Both the position numbers and the translations under genes were made by a program. Of a stretch of 64,000 bases of DNA, positions 41,235-49,403 are shown in pieces (position 1 is the stretch's first letter; every line of letters begins with the position of its first letter). Below the pieces are notes generated by a model, which made no database searches, was not told the origin of the DNA, and was given only the letters and a program-made list of their open reading frames with translations. Source of the stretch: Burkholderia gladioli (lineage in GTDB: Bacteria > Pseudomonadota > Gammaproteobacteria > Burkholderiales > Burkholderiaceae); contig NZ_CP009321.1 in the NCBI RefSeq assembly GCF_000959725.1, forward strand, positions 1 through 64,000, read 5' to 3'.

Positions 41235-42374
41235 ATGCTGTACGGCTCTTCGGGACTTGATTCAGTCCTCGCTGACGTCGCCGGCCCACATTGGGAATCG
41301 GCGCGCCATTCAGCTCCCGGAAGTGGATCTGCCGATGGTTTTCTGACCTTGCCGACGCTTTCGGAACGCGTTCCCGTGGCGGGGCTGTACCGATGGCGGA
41401 CGGAGCGGGATCTGGCAGAGACGGTGAAGATGCACTTCATCAATGGTCCGCTCCGGCCGGCCGATGTCGAGTCCCCGTCGGGCGCGCTGGATGCGTTCAA
41501 GCAAGCCTTCAAGGCCTGGCTGGGACGCATAGGCACAGAGACCCAGAACGTGTCCTATACGCCCGTGCTGCTGGAGCGGGAGGCGGTAGTGGAGATGGTC
41601 GAATGCCGCTGCTATGACGACGAATCGAGTTTGGCTTCACCGCTGTATCTCGCGTTGGAAATGGCGGACGAAGGGCTATATACGCTCGCCAGGTTCGCGC
41701 CGGCGGCCCAGCAGGTTCACCCCTTGTTGCTCTCTTCGGTGATATCGATCCTCGATCAAGTCTCGTGTCGGACGGGGCTGATTCGAACACCGGGATGGTT
41801 CCTCTACCAGTTTTCTCGCTATCACTGGGAGCACAACGAATCAGCCACTGACGAGGAGGCTCTCGAGTGGCTCCGGGAAATGTACGAGGACGACCAAGAA
41901 TCGATCCAACGGCGCCTTCCCAGCGTCGTGCGCCCGCAAATCTACCCAGACGAAGTTCGGCGACCACCGAAGGTGAAGGGCCGCCGGTCCAAGTCGATTC
42001 AACTGTTGGAGCGCGAGTTGGCGGAGTTGCAAGCGCTGGCGGGCGGCGAGATGGCGAAGGTCTGTGAGGAACTCTCCACCCTGTCGCGTCTTCTGCGTAC
42101 TGCGGGAAAACGGTTCTTGCTCGGCGATGGGATAGATGGTCAACCGATTTACTCGCTGGCAACGGTGGTCATCGACGAGAACTCCCTCATTTCCGAGCTT
42201 CTCGACGATCACTTCAATTATGCCCACCAAGGCGGCGAAGAGACTTACTTTAACTGTTTCATCCCGTTTTCTACTTCCAGTGCCGCAATCGCGCAGCAGT
42301 ACCGCGATCTCGCGCTCGGCTTTCGGATGCTCAACCATGTCGATCGTTTGCTCGGCGCGTTGAACACCTTCTAA
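41235..42374 (+). CDS. PRTRC system protein F
   Basis: 379 aa from ATG 41235 (GACGAGG upstream). The N-terminal third contains FLTLPTLSERVPVAGLYRW and a Trp-rich segment. The middle carries LYLALEMADEGLYTLARFAP. The C-terminal third is helical, with a charged coiled part (SIQLLERELAELQALAGGEM) and a closing ALGFRMLNHVDRLLGALNTF. This fits PRTRC F as I remember it; no enzymatic motif is visible. Encoded next to the E2-like protein B with a 17-base gap, it is probably a structural or adaptor component. Confidence 0.82.
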   Translation: MLYGSSGLDSVLADVAGPHWESARHSAPGSGSADGFLTLPTLSERVPVAGLYRWRTERDLAETVKMHFINGPLRPADVESPSGALDAFKQAFKAWLGRIGTETQNVSYTPVLLEREAVVEMVECRCYDDESSLASPLYLALEMADEGLYTLARFAPAAQQVHPLLLSSVISILDQVSCRTGLIRTPGWFLYQFSRYHWEHNESATDEEALEWLREMYEDDQESIQRRLPSVVRPQIYPDEVRRPPKVKGRRSKSIQLLERELAELQALAGGEMAKVCEELSTLSRLLRTAGKRFLLGDGIDGQPIYSLATVVIDENSLISELLDDHFNYAHQGGEETYFNCFIPFSTSSAAIAQQYRDLALGFRMLNHVDRLLGALNTF

Positions 42375-42391
42375 ATCACCCGAGGATCCCT

Positions 42392-43117
42392 ATGACTGAA
42401 CTTGCAACAGCAGAGCTATCGCGCGCCGTTGAGCTCGAATCTGCCATTCTTTTTTATGCTGGCAGATCCGGTAATCAGTTCGCCACCGTCCATGAGATCG
42501 TCCACGATCGCTCTGGCCGGCCGGTGATCGGTGCCGGGCGGCCAGTGGATCGCAACGCATTGATTCGCGCGCTCGTCCAACTGGACCGGAACGCGGCGCC
42601 GAAATCGGAGTTCCTGCCCCCGAACGTTCTCGGAGTGTCGAGTACCGGGGTCACATGGTGGAGCCCGCCGGCGATGCGCCGGGTGTTTTTCGATTGCAGT
42701 GAGTTAGGTGTCCGGTCGGCGGTGGTGCCCCATCCAGGCCTCGTGTTTCAAGCAGCGGCGACCGGTTTTCGTGTGTTCTCAACGAAAACCTGCGACCGAC
42801 CATCTGCCGACACGCCACTGTTCGAGCCGCCGTACTTCAACACCTGGAACGACGGCCAGATCTGTATCGGCACTGCGAAGGTCCCATCCCGCATCGAGGT
42901 GAAGGCGATCGAGGGGTGGGAGTCGGCATTTTTCGATTCAGCCTTCACTCACCCGAACCACGGCTCCGCGCGTGTGAAGTACAAGCGCGGTGTCTTCGCG
43001 TTCTGGCAAGACATGCTCGACGGTAAGTTCGGCGACAGGTTTCCGCTGAACGCGCTGGTGCCGACGTCGTACAAAGTCCGGAAGCTCGTGTGTGGTTCAA
43101 ACGGAGGCGGTGAATGA
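42392..43117 (+). CDS. PRTRC system protein B (prokaryotic E2-like)
   Basis: 241 aa. The E2-like core is near residues 100-170: FFDCSELG, HPGLVFQA, then EPPYFNTWNDGQICIGTAKV, which mimics the eukaryotic E2 pattern PPxxN...GxIC. Cys158 in GQIC is the candidate thioester cysteine. PRTRC B proteins were grouped with prokaryotic E2 families in comparative studies. It would accept an activated ubiquitin-like protein (perhaps PRTRC C) from the ThiF-type E1. It overlaps protein A by 4 bases. Confidence 0.85.
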   Translation: MTELATAELSRAVELESAILFYAGRSGNQFATVHEIVHDRSGRPVIGAGRPVDRNALIRALVQLDRNAAPKSEFLPPNVLGVSSTGVTWWSPPAMRRVFFDCSELGVRSAVVPHPGLVFQAAATGFRVFSTKTCDRPSADTPLFEPPYFNTWNDGQICIGTAKVPSRIEVKAIEGWESAFFDSAFTHPNHGSARVKYKRGVFAFWQDMLDGKFGDRFPLNALVPTSYKVRKLVCGSNGGGE

Positions 43118-43749
43118 ACCCGATCGATACAGTGCTGCATATGTCTTTTCCAACCGTGATGGTGCCCAGGCGTGAGCCGGTGCATCCGATGGAACGTCCC
43201 GGAGAGCGCCTTCTCATCGCCGCGAACGGCGTGTTTCTGGAAGTGCTTCGACCGTGGGTCCGGGTGGTGCGCCGTATCGCGATGTACCACGAGAAGACGC
43301 CGATCCCGTACGGCGCTGTCGATGAAGTCACGGAGCTGCGTTGTGGCCCTGTGCCGCCGGCGCTCATCGCGGAATTTCATGCGATGACGCGTGCAGCGCT
43401 TCCGAACGAGACCGGTGCCTGGATCGTTTGGAAGGAAGCCTCTCGTGAGTGGCGGCTGATTCCTCTGGAATCTTTGTCGCATGGGCCCTCGCACCTCGAT
43501 TACGACCGCCCAAGTTTGTCCGATGGTGAGTGGCTGGTAGTTGACTGCCATTCCCATGGGCGGGGGAAGGCTTTTTTCTCACACACGGACGATAAGGACG
43601 ACCGGTACGACGTGAAGTTTGCATTCGTGCTGGGGCACTGCGACAGGGTGCCGTCGCGCGCGCTTCGCCTCTGCGTGAAGAGGATATTCGAGAACCTGGC
43701 GGACGTTCCTGAACCTTGGGCCGCCGCTTTGGCAAGGGAGGTAGCGTGA
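43114..43749 (+). CDS. PRTRC system protein A (JAMM/JAB-type isopeptidase)
   Basis: 211 aa. The complete JAMM metal motif is visible as HSHGRGKAFFSHTDD: His146, His148, Ser156 and Asp159 fit the HxH-x7-S-x2-D spacing, and Glu119 (IPLES) is a plausible catalytic acid. JAMM enzymes remove ubiquitin-like tags or process precursors. Together with ThiF and protein B, it supplies the deconjugating arm of PRTRC. It overlaps both neighbours, which indicates tight co-expression. Its substrate is unknown. Confidence 0.88.
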   Translation: MNPIDTVLHMSFPTVMVPRREPVHPMERPGERLLIAANGVFLEVLRPWVRVVRRIAMYHEKTPIPYGAVDEVTELRCGPVPPALIAEFHAMTRAALPNETGAWIVWKEASREWRLIPLESLSHGPSHLDYDRPSLSDGEWLVVDCHSHGRGKAFFSHTDDKDDRYDVKFAFVLGHCDRVPSRALRLCVKRIFENLADVPEPWAAALAREVA

Positions 43750-44561
43750 TGAGTGATCCCATTCAGCATCGCATTCCGCCTGATATGGTGAAAGCGCCGT
43801 GGAAAGTAGTGGTTGTCGGCGCTGGCGGCACGGGGAGCGCGTTTCTTCCTAGCCTCGCACGGCTGCATCACGCGATGATTGAGCTCGGACACCCCGGTGG
43901 AATCGAATGCACGGTTTTCGACGATGACACCGTGAGTGAGACGAACGTCGGTCGGCAGGGCTTTTATCCGTCCGATGTCGGTCAGCACAAGGCCCTCCTC
44001 ATGGTGCACCGGCTGAACAATCTGATGGGCACGCGTTGGAATGCGGAGCCGCGCCGGGTCGACTCAGGTGTGCGGCTCGTCGCGGACCTCGTCGTTGGTT
44101 GCGTCGACACGCGTCGAGCTCGGCATGCGATCGTGCAAGCGGCGAAGCGCGGCCGTGTCAGGTATTACCTCGACTGCGGCAATGAGACGGATCGCGGCCA
44201 GGTGATTCTCGGTGAGCTCGGAAAGGCGCGACATGACAGGTTGCCGCACGTGGGCGATCTGTTTCCAGATCTGCTGAACGCTCGAAACGACAAGGGAGAC
44301 GATATGCCATCGTGCTCGATGGCCGATGCGCTGCGCAAGCAGTCGTTGGTCATCAATCAGGCGATTTCGGTGCAGGCGTTCAATCTGCTCTGGACGTTGT
44401 TTCGCACCGGTTCGGTGTCTTATTCGGCAGTTTTCGTGAACCTCGCGACGGGCAGAACGAATCCTGTGCCGGTCGATCCTGTTGCGTGGGCCCGGTTCGG
44501 TTATGACGCTCCGCCTCCGCGGCCGCAAGCGCGAAAGCGTAAGAAAGCGGTGACAGCATAG
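43749..44561 (+). CDS. PRTRC system ThiF-family (E1-like) adenylyltransferase
   Basis: 270 aa from ATG 43749, overlapping the protein A stop. The Rossmann ATP site is VVVVGAGGTGSAFLPSLARL (GAGGTGS at 24-30). FDDDTVSETNVGRQGFYPSD carries the E1-type D-x-V...N...RQ signature. The C-terminal half has DDMPSCSMADALRKQSLVIN, where a Cys may form a thioester. It probably activates a ubiquitin-like protein by C-terminal adenylation for transfer to protein B. Last PRTRC gene, followed by a terminator-like hairpin. Confidence 0.9.
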   Translation: MSDPIQHRIPPDMVKAPWKVVVVGAGGTGSAFLPSLARLHHAMIELGHPGGIECTVFDDDTVSETNVGRQGFYPSDVGQHKALLMVHRLNNLMGTRWNAEPRRVDSGVRLVADLVVGCVDTRRARHAIVQAAKRGRVRYYLDCGNETDRGQVILGELGKARHDRLPHVGDLFPDLLNARNDKGDDMPSCSMADALRKQSLVINQAISVQAFNLLWTLFRTGSVSYSAVFVNLATGRTNPVPVDPVAWARFGYDAPPPRPQARKRKKAVTA

Positions 44562-44566
44562 CTTGC

Positions 44567-44598
44567 GCCGCGTCGACAAGAGGCGGCTTTTCTTTACA
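44567..44598 (+). terminator. Terminator-like hairpin after PRTRC ThiF
   Basis: GCCGC-type arm pairs with GGCGGC across a nine-base loop, followed by TTTTCTTT. A second hairpin (GGCAGGCACCC/GGGTGCCTGC, about 44604-44626) follows before the next gene. Confidence 0.6.
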
Positions 44599-44647
44599 TG
44601 ACGGGCAGGCACCCGGCGGGTGCCTGCGCCGATCTGAGGACTTTCAA

Positions 44648-44920
44648 ATGGGACGTCCAGGAGATGGGATGGTTCGAGACATTGATTTGCCGCACGCGGT
44701 GATTCGCTTTAAGCGTGCGGTACAGTTTCCCCGGTTCGGTATGGCCGAAGGAGAGCGGTGGGGCTTCGTCGTCTACGGCAAGACGGCCGATAGAATTGCG
44801 GCGATTAAGGCAGGTGGTCGGTTCGATTTTGCCGGCGGTCAATGCCTCGCAGTCGACGTGGAAATCATCTACGAGGGACCCGCCAATCTTGATTTCAGCC
44901 GCGCTGCTGGATACATCTAG
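44648..44920 (+). CDS. Small hypothetical protein (90 aa)
   Basis: Starts at ATG 44648 after CTGAGGACTTTCAA. The sequence IDLPHAVIRFKRAVQFPRFG then WGFVVYGKTADRIAAIKAGG suggests a compact alpha/beta domain, possibly nucleic-acid binding given the basic patches. No cysteine motif or membrane helix. It is isolated between two terminators, so it probably has its own promoter in the short spacer or depends on readthrough from PRTRC. Family unknown. Confidence 0.55.
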   Translation: MGRPGDGMVRDIDLPHAVIRFKRAVQFPRFGMAEGERWGFVVYGKTADRIAAIKAGGRFDFAGGQCLAVDVEIIYEGPANLDFSRAAGYI

Positions 44921-44943
44921 ACCGCGTGCATTTTTCTGACACA

Positions 44944-44979
44944 AGCGCCTCCCGAGCATTCGGGCGGGCGCTTTTTTTT
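44944..44979 (+). terminator. Intrinsic terminator
   Basis: AGCGCC/GGCGCT and CCCGA/TCGGG stack into one hairpin with a GCAT loop and are followed by eight T, 24 bases past the 90-aa gene. Confidence 0.88.
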
Positions 44980-45000
44980 CGTCCAGAGGAAAGCGGGGCG

Positions 45001-45193
45001 ATTTTCTCGACGATTCGGGCGTGCGGTGCCGGCGGGCGGTCCTACACTGGTCTTGACTCTCGCGCTTCTGCGCATCGACCCCGCCGCACCGGTTCCGCCC
45101 GTGCGCATTTCTCTCACCGACGACACGTCGGCTCCCCTGTCAGGGCAATCTCCCTGACAGGCGATTGCCCTCATTTTTTTTGAGGCAATCGTC
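45001..45193 (+). promoter_or_regulatory. Promoter region and structured leader (copy E)
   Basis: ATTTTCTCGA at 45001 and CTACACTGG at 45042 recur with the same spacing at 49404/49445. A GACGCATCGA-like box (TGCGCATCGA, 45069-45078) follows, then the 10-bp stem CCTGTCAGGG/CCCTGACAGG (45136-45161). An 11-bp hairpin with a T7 loop (45162-45191) encloses the SD TGAGG just before ATG 45194. Confidence 0.6.
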
Positions 45194-45655
45194 ATGGTCA
45201 AGCTTCTCATCTCTGCCCTGTTTCTCGCGTCCCTTACCGCGTGTGCTTCGTATGACTTCGGATCTCCCGACGTCTACCAGCGCTACGACGTTCAGCGCTC
45301 GGGTGAAATCGAGGCAGCTACGGTCGTCAGTGTGCGCGGCATCACAATCAGCAGCGATTCCGACCGTTCCGGTCTGGCATCGTTCCTGAGCGCGGGTGTC
45401 AGCGCGTTTCTCGGCTCCCGCACGATCGGCGGCGGCAATGGCCGGTACATCGCCGGCGCGCTGGCCGGCGCCGGCGCGGCCTACGTCTCTCAACGTCTGT
45501 CGGAATCCCTCGCGCGCCACGCTGGCCTCGAGGTAGTCGTACACACGGTCTCCGGCCGAACCTTGGTTGTCGTTCAGTCCGATGAGCAGCGCTTCGCCCC
45601 GGGCGATCGCGTGATGCTCGTCAGCAGTTCTTCCGGCATGCGCATCACGCGCTGA
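45194..45655 (+). CDS. Lipoprotein with glycine-zipper-like segment
   Basis: 153 aa with signal peptide and lipobox LTAC (Cys17). The middle is Gly/Ala-rich and hydrophobic (IGGGNGRYIAGALAGAGAAY), like glycine-zipper outer-membrane lipoproteins of the Pcp/SlyB type. The C-terminal 50 residues form a small beta domain (LEVVVHTVSGRTLVVVQSDE). It may stabilise the envelope or alter surface properties; function inferred only from family resemblance. Its SD is buried in a leader hairpin, so translation is probably regulated. Confidence 0.75.
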   Translation: MVKLLISALFLASLTACASYDFGSPDVYQRYDVQRSGEIEAATVVSVRGITISSDSDRSGLASFLSAGVSAFLGSRTIGGGNGRYIAGALAGAGAAYVSQRLSESLARHAGLEVVVHTVSGRTLVVVQSDEQRFAPGDRVMLVSSSSGMRITR

Positions 45656-45695
45656 GCCGTTCATTTACCGGCAGATGCCGGCTTCTTCCTGAATT

Positions 45696-45728
45696 GCGAG
45701 GTCCCATTCCGGGGCCTCGCTTTTTTTT
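45696..45728 (+). terminator. Terminator-like hairpin directly before the 45739 gene
   Basis: GCGAGG/CCTCGC with inner CCC/GGG is followed by eight T. The next bases are the SD CGAGGG and then ATG 45739. CCTCG-T8-CGAGG can form an alternative hairpin that hides the SD. Confidence 0.65.
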
Positions 45729-45738
45729 CGAGGGCAAG

Positions 45739-46131
45739 ATGTTCAAAGTACCGAAAGTTCTGTATGCGGACAGGCGGGCAGGTGGTGTCGCGTCCGATGC
45801 TGCTGTGACTCACCACGCGACGCGGATGCTCCGCCGTGTCGCCCGCGATCTTCGGTTGCGCGCGGGCGAGCATGAGGTTGTGGTGGAGCCCGCGAAACCT
45901 GGCCGCGGTTGCCGTGTGACGCTGCGCACTAGCCGGATGATGCTCGAGGTTGCGGATTCGTCGTCGCGTCAGCGTGTAGCAGTGTCGTTCCGTACTAGAC
46001 GGGGGCATCGCGACCTGTCCGGGGGAGGTGACAACGTGGTGCCGCTGGCCCAACTCGACACGGACGACGGGTACCAGGCTTTGCTTGGCGGGCTGCGTCT
46101 CGTGGATGGCCTCGATATCGACAGGCGATAG
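45739..46131 (+). CDS. Hypothetical basic protein (130 aa)
   Basis: Starts at ATG 45739, seven bases after CGAGGG. Strongly basic in the middle (RMLRRVARDLRLRAGEHEVV, RGCRVTLRTSRMML), with a beta-rich pattern and an acidic C-terminal helix (DGYQALLGGLRLVDGL). It could be a small nucleic-acid-binding protein. No signal peptide or membrane helix. The next gene begins 9 bases later and is probably co-translated. No family recognised. Confidence 0.55.
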   Translation: MFKVPKVLYADRRAGGVASDAAVTHHATRMLRRVARDLRLRAGEHEVVVEPAKPGRGCRVTLRTSRMMLEVADSSSRQRVAVSFRTRRGHRDLSGGGDNVVPLAQLDTDDGYQALLGGLRLVDGLDIDRR

Positions 46132-46140
46132 GAGCGCGCG

Positions 46141-46614
46141 ATGGAAATCGTTGATGTTCGAGTCGAATACCCTTCGGGCCTGACGATCATCGATCGCGGA
46201 TCCTTCGATGCCGAAGACGAGATTGTTCGCGTCTCCGTCGCAATGCGAGATGCGTTGGTTTCGGTCAACGCATTTGAGGCGCCTCCGCTGGCCACCGCAA
46301 CCGGGGATGGGTTTGTTGCGACACTGATACAGTCGAAGGGAGATACCTTCGACGTTGTCTCGGTAGCCGAGCCCGCCTCGAAGCCCCGGTCCAGGTTGGG
46401 CGCCCGTCTCGTTCGCGCGTCCTGGTCGAAAGATCAGCGCCAGCAGTTCGGGCGGTTTTGCCATACGTTGACGGTCTCGTCGATCGTCGGCGCAGTCGGC
46501 TATGTGCATGCCATTTCTGACTTCTCGATCTGGACGGCGATGAACGTCGCGGCGCTGGTCGTGATCGGTGTGATAACCTACATCGTCGGCATGGATTCCA
46601 TGAACGGAGAATGA
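46141..46614 (+). CDS. Membrane-anchored hypothetical protein (157 aa)
   Basis: The N-terminal 110 residues are soluble and beta-rich (MEIVDVRVEYPSGLTIIDRG, GFVATLIQSKGDTFDVVSVA). The C-terminus has two predicted membrane helices (FCHTLTVSSIVGAVGYVHAI and MNVAALVVIGVITYIVGM). Inverse orientation to a typical signal-anchor protein suggests a cytoplasmic domain tethered to the inner membrane. ATG 46141 lies after GGAGCGCG. Unknown family. Confidence 0.58.
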   Translation: MEIVDVRVEYPSGLTIIDRGSFDAEDEIVRVSVAMRDALVSVNAFEAPPLATATGDGFVATLIQSKGDTFDVVSVAEPASKPRSRLGARLVRASWSKDQRQQFGRFCHTLTVSSIVGAVGYVHAISDFSIWTAMNVAALVVIGVITYIVGMDSMNGE

Positions 46615-46616
46615 CT

Positions 46617-46742
46617 ATGTATTTCGGTCCTGTTGCACTGCTTTTGACGCTGGTGTTTTGCGGCTACGGCATCGTCGCATGCGAGCGCGGTCGCAAGGCG
46701 GAGCGCGACCAACGTCGTTCTCTGCGTCACCACACGCGTTAA
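46617..46742 (+). CDS. 41-aa single-span membrane protein
   Basis: ATG 46617 follows the previous stop by two bases and has SD ACGGAGAA. The product MYFGPVALLLTLVFCGYGIV is a membrane helix, followed by a highly basic tail (CERGRKAERDQRRSLRHHTR). Small inner-membrane proteins of this kind often bind larger partners, here perhaps the preceding membrane-anchored protein. It is too short for family assignment. Confidence 0.55.
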   Translation: MYFGPVALLLTLVFCGYGIVACERGRKAERDQRRSLRHHTR

Positions 46743-46753
46743 ATCGAACTGGC

Positions 46754-46819
46754 AGCCACCCATCCGGGTGGCTACTTTCCTCTCAAGGGCTACACCATCC
46801 GGTGTGGCCCTTTTTCTTT
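46754..46819 (+). terminator. Tandem hairpins, the second terminator-like
   Basis: AGCCACCC/GGGTGGCT (46754-46773) is followed by GGGCTACAC/GGTGTGGCCC (46787-46810) and TTTTTCTTT. The SD GTGGGGG of the next gene begins right after the T-tract. Confidence 0.65.
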
Positions 46820-46831
46820 GTGGGGGTTTTC

Positions 46832-47230
46832 GTGTCTGATGTGCAGGAACGGCCACAAATTCTCCGCGAGCTCGCGGATAAGACGGTCGAAGAGGCCGCT
46901 CGGTCTATCGAGCAGGCGCTCCGCGTCGCCAACCTTGAGCCGGAATGGGTGACCGTTGCAAACCGTAGCACTTTTGGTAGCGAAGCCGTTTCTGGCGTTC
47001 GGCCATGGGCCAGGTGGCCAACTGCCGGCGAAGACCGACTGAGGATTTCGGTATCGATCGAGCGTGGAGCGTCGGAAGGGTGGATCGTGCGCGTCGACAG
47101 TGTTTGGTTGCAGGTGGAGGGCCTTACTGATCACTGGCGAATTCAACCGCTCATTCGCATTAAAACGCTGACACGTTCCCATGGCTGGGCCGTCGCCGCG
47201 TTTGTATCGAGCTTGCTCGATATCGCCTAA
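46832..47230 (+). CDS. Hypothetical soluble protein (132 aa)
   Basis: GTG 46832 with GTGGGGG upstream is the best start; the longer open frame runs through the tandem hairpins. Contains an N-terminal helix (RELADKTVEEAARSIEQALR) and a beta-rich domain (DRLRISVSIERGASEGWIVR, VWLQVEGLTDHWRIQPLI). No catalytic motif noted. A structured leader (copy H) separates it from the next gene. Family unknown. Confidence 0.55.
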   Translation: MSDVQERPQILRELADKTVEEAARSIEQALRVANLEPEWVTVANRSTFGSEAVSGVRPWARWPTAGEDRLRISVSIERGASEGWIVRVDSVWLQVEGLTDHWRIQPLIRIKTLTRSHGWAVAAFVSSLLDIA

Positions 47231-47253
47231 CTCTGCACCTTTTCTTTCTCCCA

Positions 47254-47308
47254 ATCCGGGGCAACTGCCCGGATGGGGTGGTTGCCCTCTTTCTGCAAGG
47301 ACAACCAC
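47254..47308 (+). promoter_or_regulatory. Structured leader (copy H) before the 47311 gene
   Basis: TTTTCTTTCTCCC tract, then stem ATCCGGG/CCCGGAT (47254-47274). The 7-bp hairpin GTGGTTG/CAACCAC (47278-47308) has SD AAGGA in its loop; ATG 47311 follows after two bases. Confidence 0.6.
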
Positions 47309-47310
47309 TG

Positions 47311-48831
47311 ATGTACACGATCCAAACTCCTGACAACGCAATCAAGGTTGACACCCTCGCACACGTCTTCCACGTGTTTTTCCACGACGTATCGCTGGCC
47401 GTTTTCGACACGGCGGATATCTCGTTGACGCGGTGGGTGACTTCGCTGCCGATCCTGCGCTACAACGGGATCTTGACCGTTCGCCAGCCAGGTACTGCCC
47501 ACGCGATCTTTACGTCTCTCTTTGCCGAGATTCGTGACCGTTGGTTCACGAAGGAGGGGAAGCTGCTGCAGCCGTGGCAGGTCACCCGCGAGCGCTGGGA
47601 AATCTTCCAGTTCGTTTTCGAGTTGGCGAACAAGCCGGCGTGGATGCTTTCGCCGGAGCAGCTGGAGGCCGAAGTGAAGGCCGCGCGCGCGTCGGGTTCC
47701 AATTTCTCACTGTCGGCTGTCTGCGAGGGCGTAGCGCTCACCCTCTTCGGCTACACCTCGCAAGGCCCGCGACTCCCGCTGTCCGGAGGTGTCAACGGTC
47801 GGCACGAGCTTCATGTCGCTCAGGCTCTATTTCAGGATCAACCGATTCCTAAATCAGTGCTGGCCCGCTACCGTGGTGACGCAGAGCGCTTCCAGTACGA
47901 CCTGCAGTGGTTCCCCGTTCTTCTCGATGTGCCAGGCCTGCGCAACACGCTGCCGTACGACGTCATGCGGTCGGCAGTAGCTATCTTCCGTCATGAGAAG
48001 CGGCCGATCGACGCCGAGCTGGGCGCCGCGATCGTCGCGGCGCTCCAGTCGGCGCCGGCCGGCATTTCCTACTATGACGTCGACGACCGGCTCTTCGCCG
48101 CTGGGATTTTGGCCAAGCCGGATCTTCCCGAACAGTATCAACGTCCAGTGGATGTCGGTACGGCCTCTTCTCCCGTGGCCGAGCGTTTGCGCGAACTGAT
48201 CGCGGACGCGGTTTTGAAGAAGACCCTCGACTGGCTCGAGGCCGAGCGGGAGCAAGGGCGAATTTCTCAGCGTCGGTACGGCCTCCTGGTCGAGATTGCC
48301 AAACTGGATCGAGGCCGGACAACGTTCGAGCATCCGAATCGATTCGCTGCCGCGGTGGAGGCGCGAGATGTTGGCGAGTTGCTGAGACACCTGGACCACC
48401 CGGTGGGTTGGAATGACCAGAGCAAGCAGGTAGTCCATGAGCAGTGTGGGTTGTCGCTGCGCGGATTGAATTCGGCGCGCCGGCGCCGGGCGATATTCGT
48501 GTTCTGTGGCTACGACGAGGCGGAGCAAGCCGACTGGGAGGCCAAACAGGGTGCCGCGCGCGCGCGCCGGGTCGCCGAAAAGGCGGCTAACGACGCGAAG
48601 GAGCAGGCTGGCCAGGCCCGATATCGGAGATCCGACAATGTCGTCGTATCGGGCGTCGAACACGTCGACCGGGCGATCGCTGAGGGCTATTCCGAGATCC
48701 GATGCTTTCGCCGTGGTGCGGCGACGCACTACGCGTTGGCCAAACCCGGTTCCACGGAGAGCAGACGGCTTCGGGCGAAAGATGGCACGCTCGACTATGC
48801 GCGGTCGCAGCTCACGCCGCTCGCGGCTTGA
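47311..48831 (+). CDS. Large hypothetical plasmid protein (506 aa)
   Basis: Starts at ATG 47311 after the leader hairpin. The N-terminal half is an all-alpha/beta soluble region (LAHVFHVFFHDVSLAVFDTA, ERWEIFQFVFELANKPAWML). The middle is helical (VAERLRELIADAVLKKTLDW). The last 120 residues contain a long charged helix (WEAKQGAARARRVAEKAAND) and a small terminal domain (IAEGYSEIRCFRRGAATHYA). No nucleotide-binding, nuclease or zinc motif was found. It sits among small plasmid-specific genes and may be a multi-domain accessory factor; function unknown. Confidence 0.6.
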   Translation: MYTIQTPDNAIKVDTLAHVFHVFFHDVSLAVFDTADISLTRWVTSLPILRYNGILTVRQPGTAHAIFTSLFAEIRDRWFTKEGKLLQPWQVTRERWEIFQFVFELANKPAWMLSPEQLEAEVKAARASGSNFSLSAVCEGVALTLFGYTSQGPRLPLSGGVNGRHELHVAQALFQDQPIPKSVLARYRGDAERFQYDLQWFPVLLDVPGLRNTLPYDVMRSAVAIFRHEKRPIDAELGAAIVAALQSAPAGISYYDVDDRLFAAGILAKPDLPEQYQRPVDVGTASSPVAERLRELIADAVLKKTLDWLEAEREQGRISQRRYGLLVEIAKLDRGRTTFEHPNRFAAAVEARDVGELLRHLDHPVGWNDQSKQVVHEQCGLSLRGLNSARRRRAIFVFCGYDEAEQADWEAKQGAARARRVAEKAANDAKEQAGQARYRRSDNVVVSGVEHVDRAIAEGYSEIRCFRRGAATHYALAKPGSTESRRLRAKDGTLDYARSQLTPLAA

Positions 48832-48846
48832 GCGGGGGGCGAAAAC

Positions 48847-49311
48847 GTGCGATTCGACCGAAAAATTCGATATGAAGAATATGCCTGGACGCGCCGTAAA
48901 GAGCTGGCATTCCTCAATCGACACAAGCGTGCCGCTCGGAAGCTCGAGCGGGATTGTCCGCTATTCGCGGATCAGCTCGCACCGGCGCCGGAGACCGACG
49001 TTGACGCCGAGAAAGTCCGCCGACTGACACGGTCTCGTGAGACTGAGCAAGTTATGCGTGATCTGGATGCGCGCCATTGGCGTTCAGGGCGGGCGTCCTA
49101 CTTTGCCTGTGATCTCGCGATCCGCGCGCGAATCATGGCGGAATGGAAAAATTGGCGCGGTCCGGCAAAACCTAACTACTTTATCTACGTCGTCGAGAAG
49201 CATAACGGCGTCGCGGAGGAGCGGGCCCGCCGGATACGGGACGAGGAAGCGGCGCGTCGGGTAAAGATGGCCTCGGCGTTTCCCTGCCAAAGTGAACTGC
49301 CTGGGATATAG
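48847..49311 (+). CDS. Hypothetical basic helical protein (154 aa)
   Basis: GTG 48847 follows GAGCGGGGGGCGAAAAC. The protein is rich in Arg and aromatic residues: RFDRKIRYEEYAWTRRKELA at the start, RASYFACDLAIRARIMAEWK in the middle and RARRIRDEEAARRVKMASAF at the end. This suggests helix bundles with nucleic-acid affinity. It ends 27 bases before a strong terminator. No known family was recognised. It probably shares a transcript with the 506-aa gene. Confidence 0.55.
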   Translation: MRFDRKIRYEEYAWTRRKELAFLNRHKRAARKLERDCPLFADQLAPAPETDVDAEKVRRLTRSRETEQVMRDLDARHWRSGRASYFACDLAIRARIMAEWKNWRGPAKPNYFIYVVEKHNGVAEERARRIRDEEAARRVKMASAFPCQSELPGI

Positions 49312-49338
49312 CAGTTGGGTATCCCGTCGATTTGGAAC

Positions 49339-49367
49339 AACCGGCGCCTTGTGCGCCGGTTTTTTTT
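49339..49367 (+). terminator. Intrinsic terminator
   Basis: AACCGGCGC and GCGCCGGTT pair around CTTGT, with the T-tract continuing to eight T. It closes the 45-49 kb set before the next promoter/leader. Confidence 0.9.
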
Positions 49368-49403
49368 CGCCCCTTTGTAATGGCGCGGTTTTAAAGCCGT
49401 GTA

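Noticed and set aside
41128..41346. 72-codon frame between PRTRC C and F
   Set aside because: It spans the terminator hairpin and the start of protein F, and has no SD or family match.
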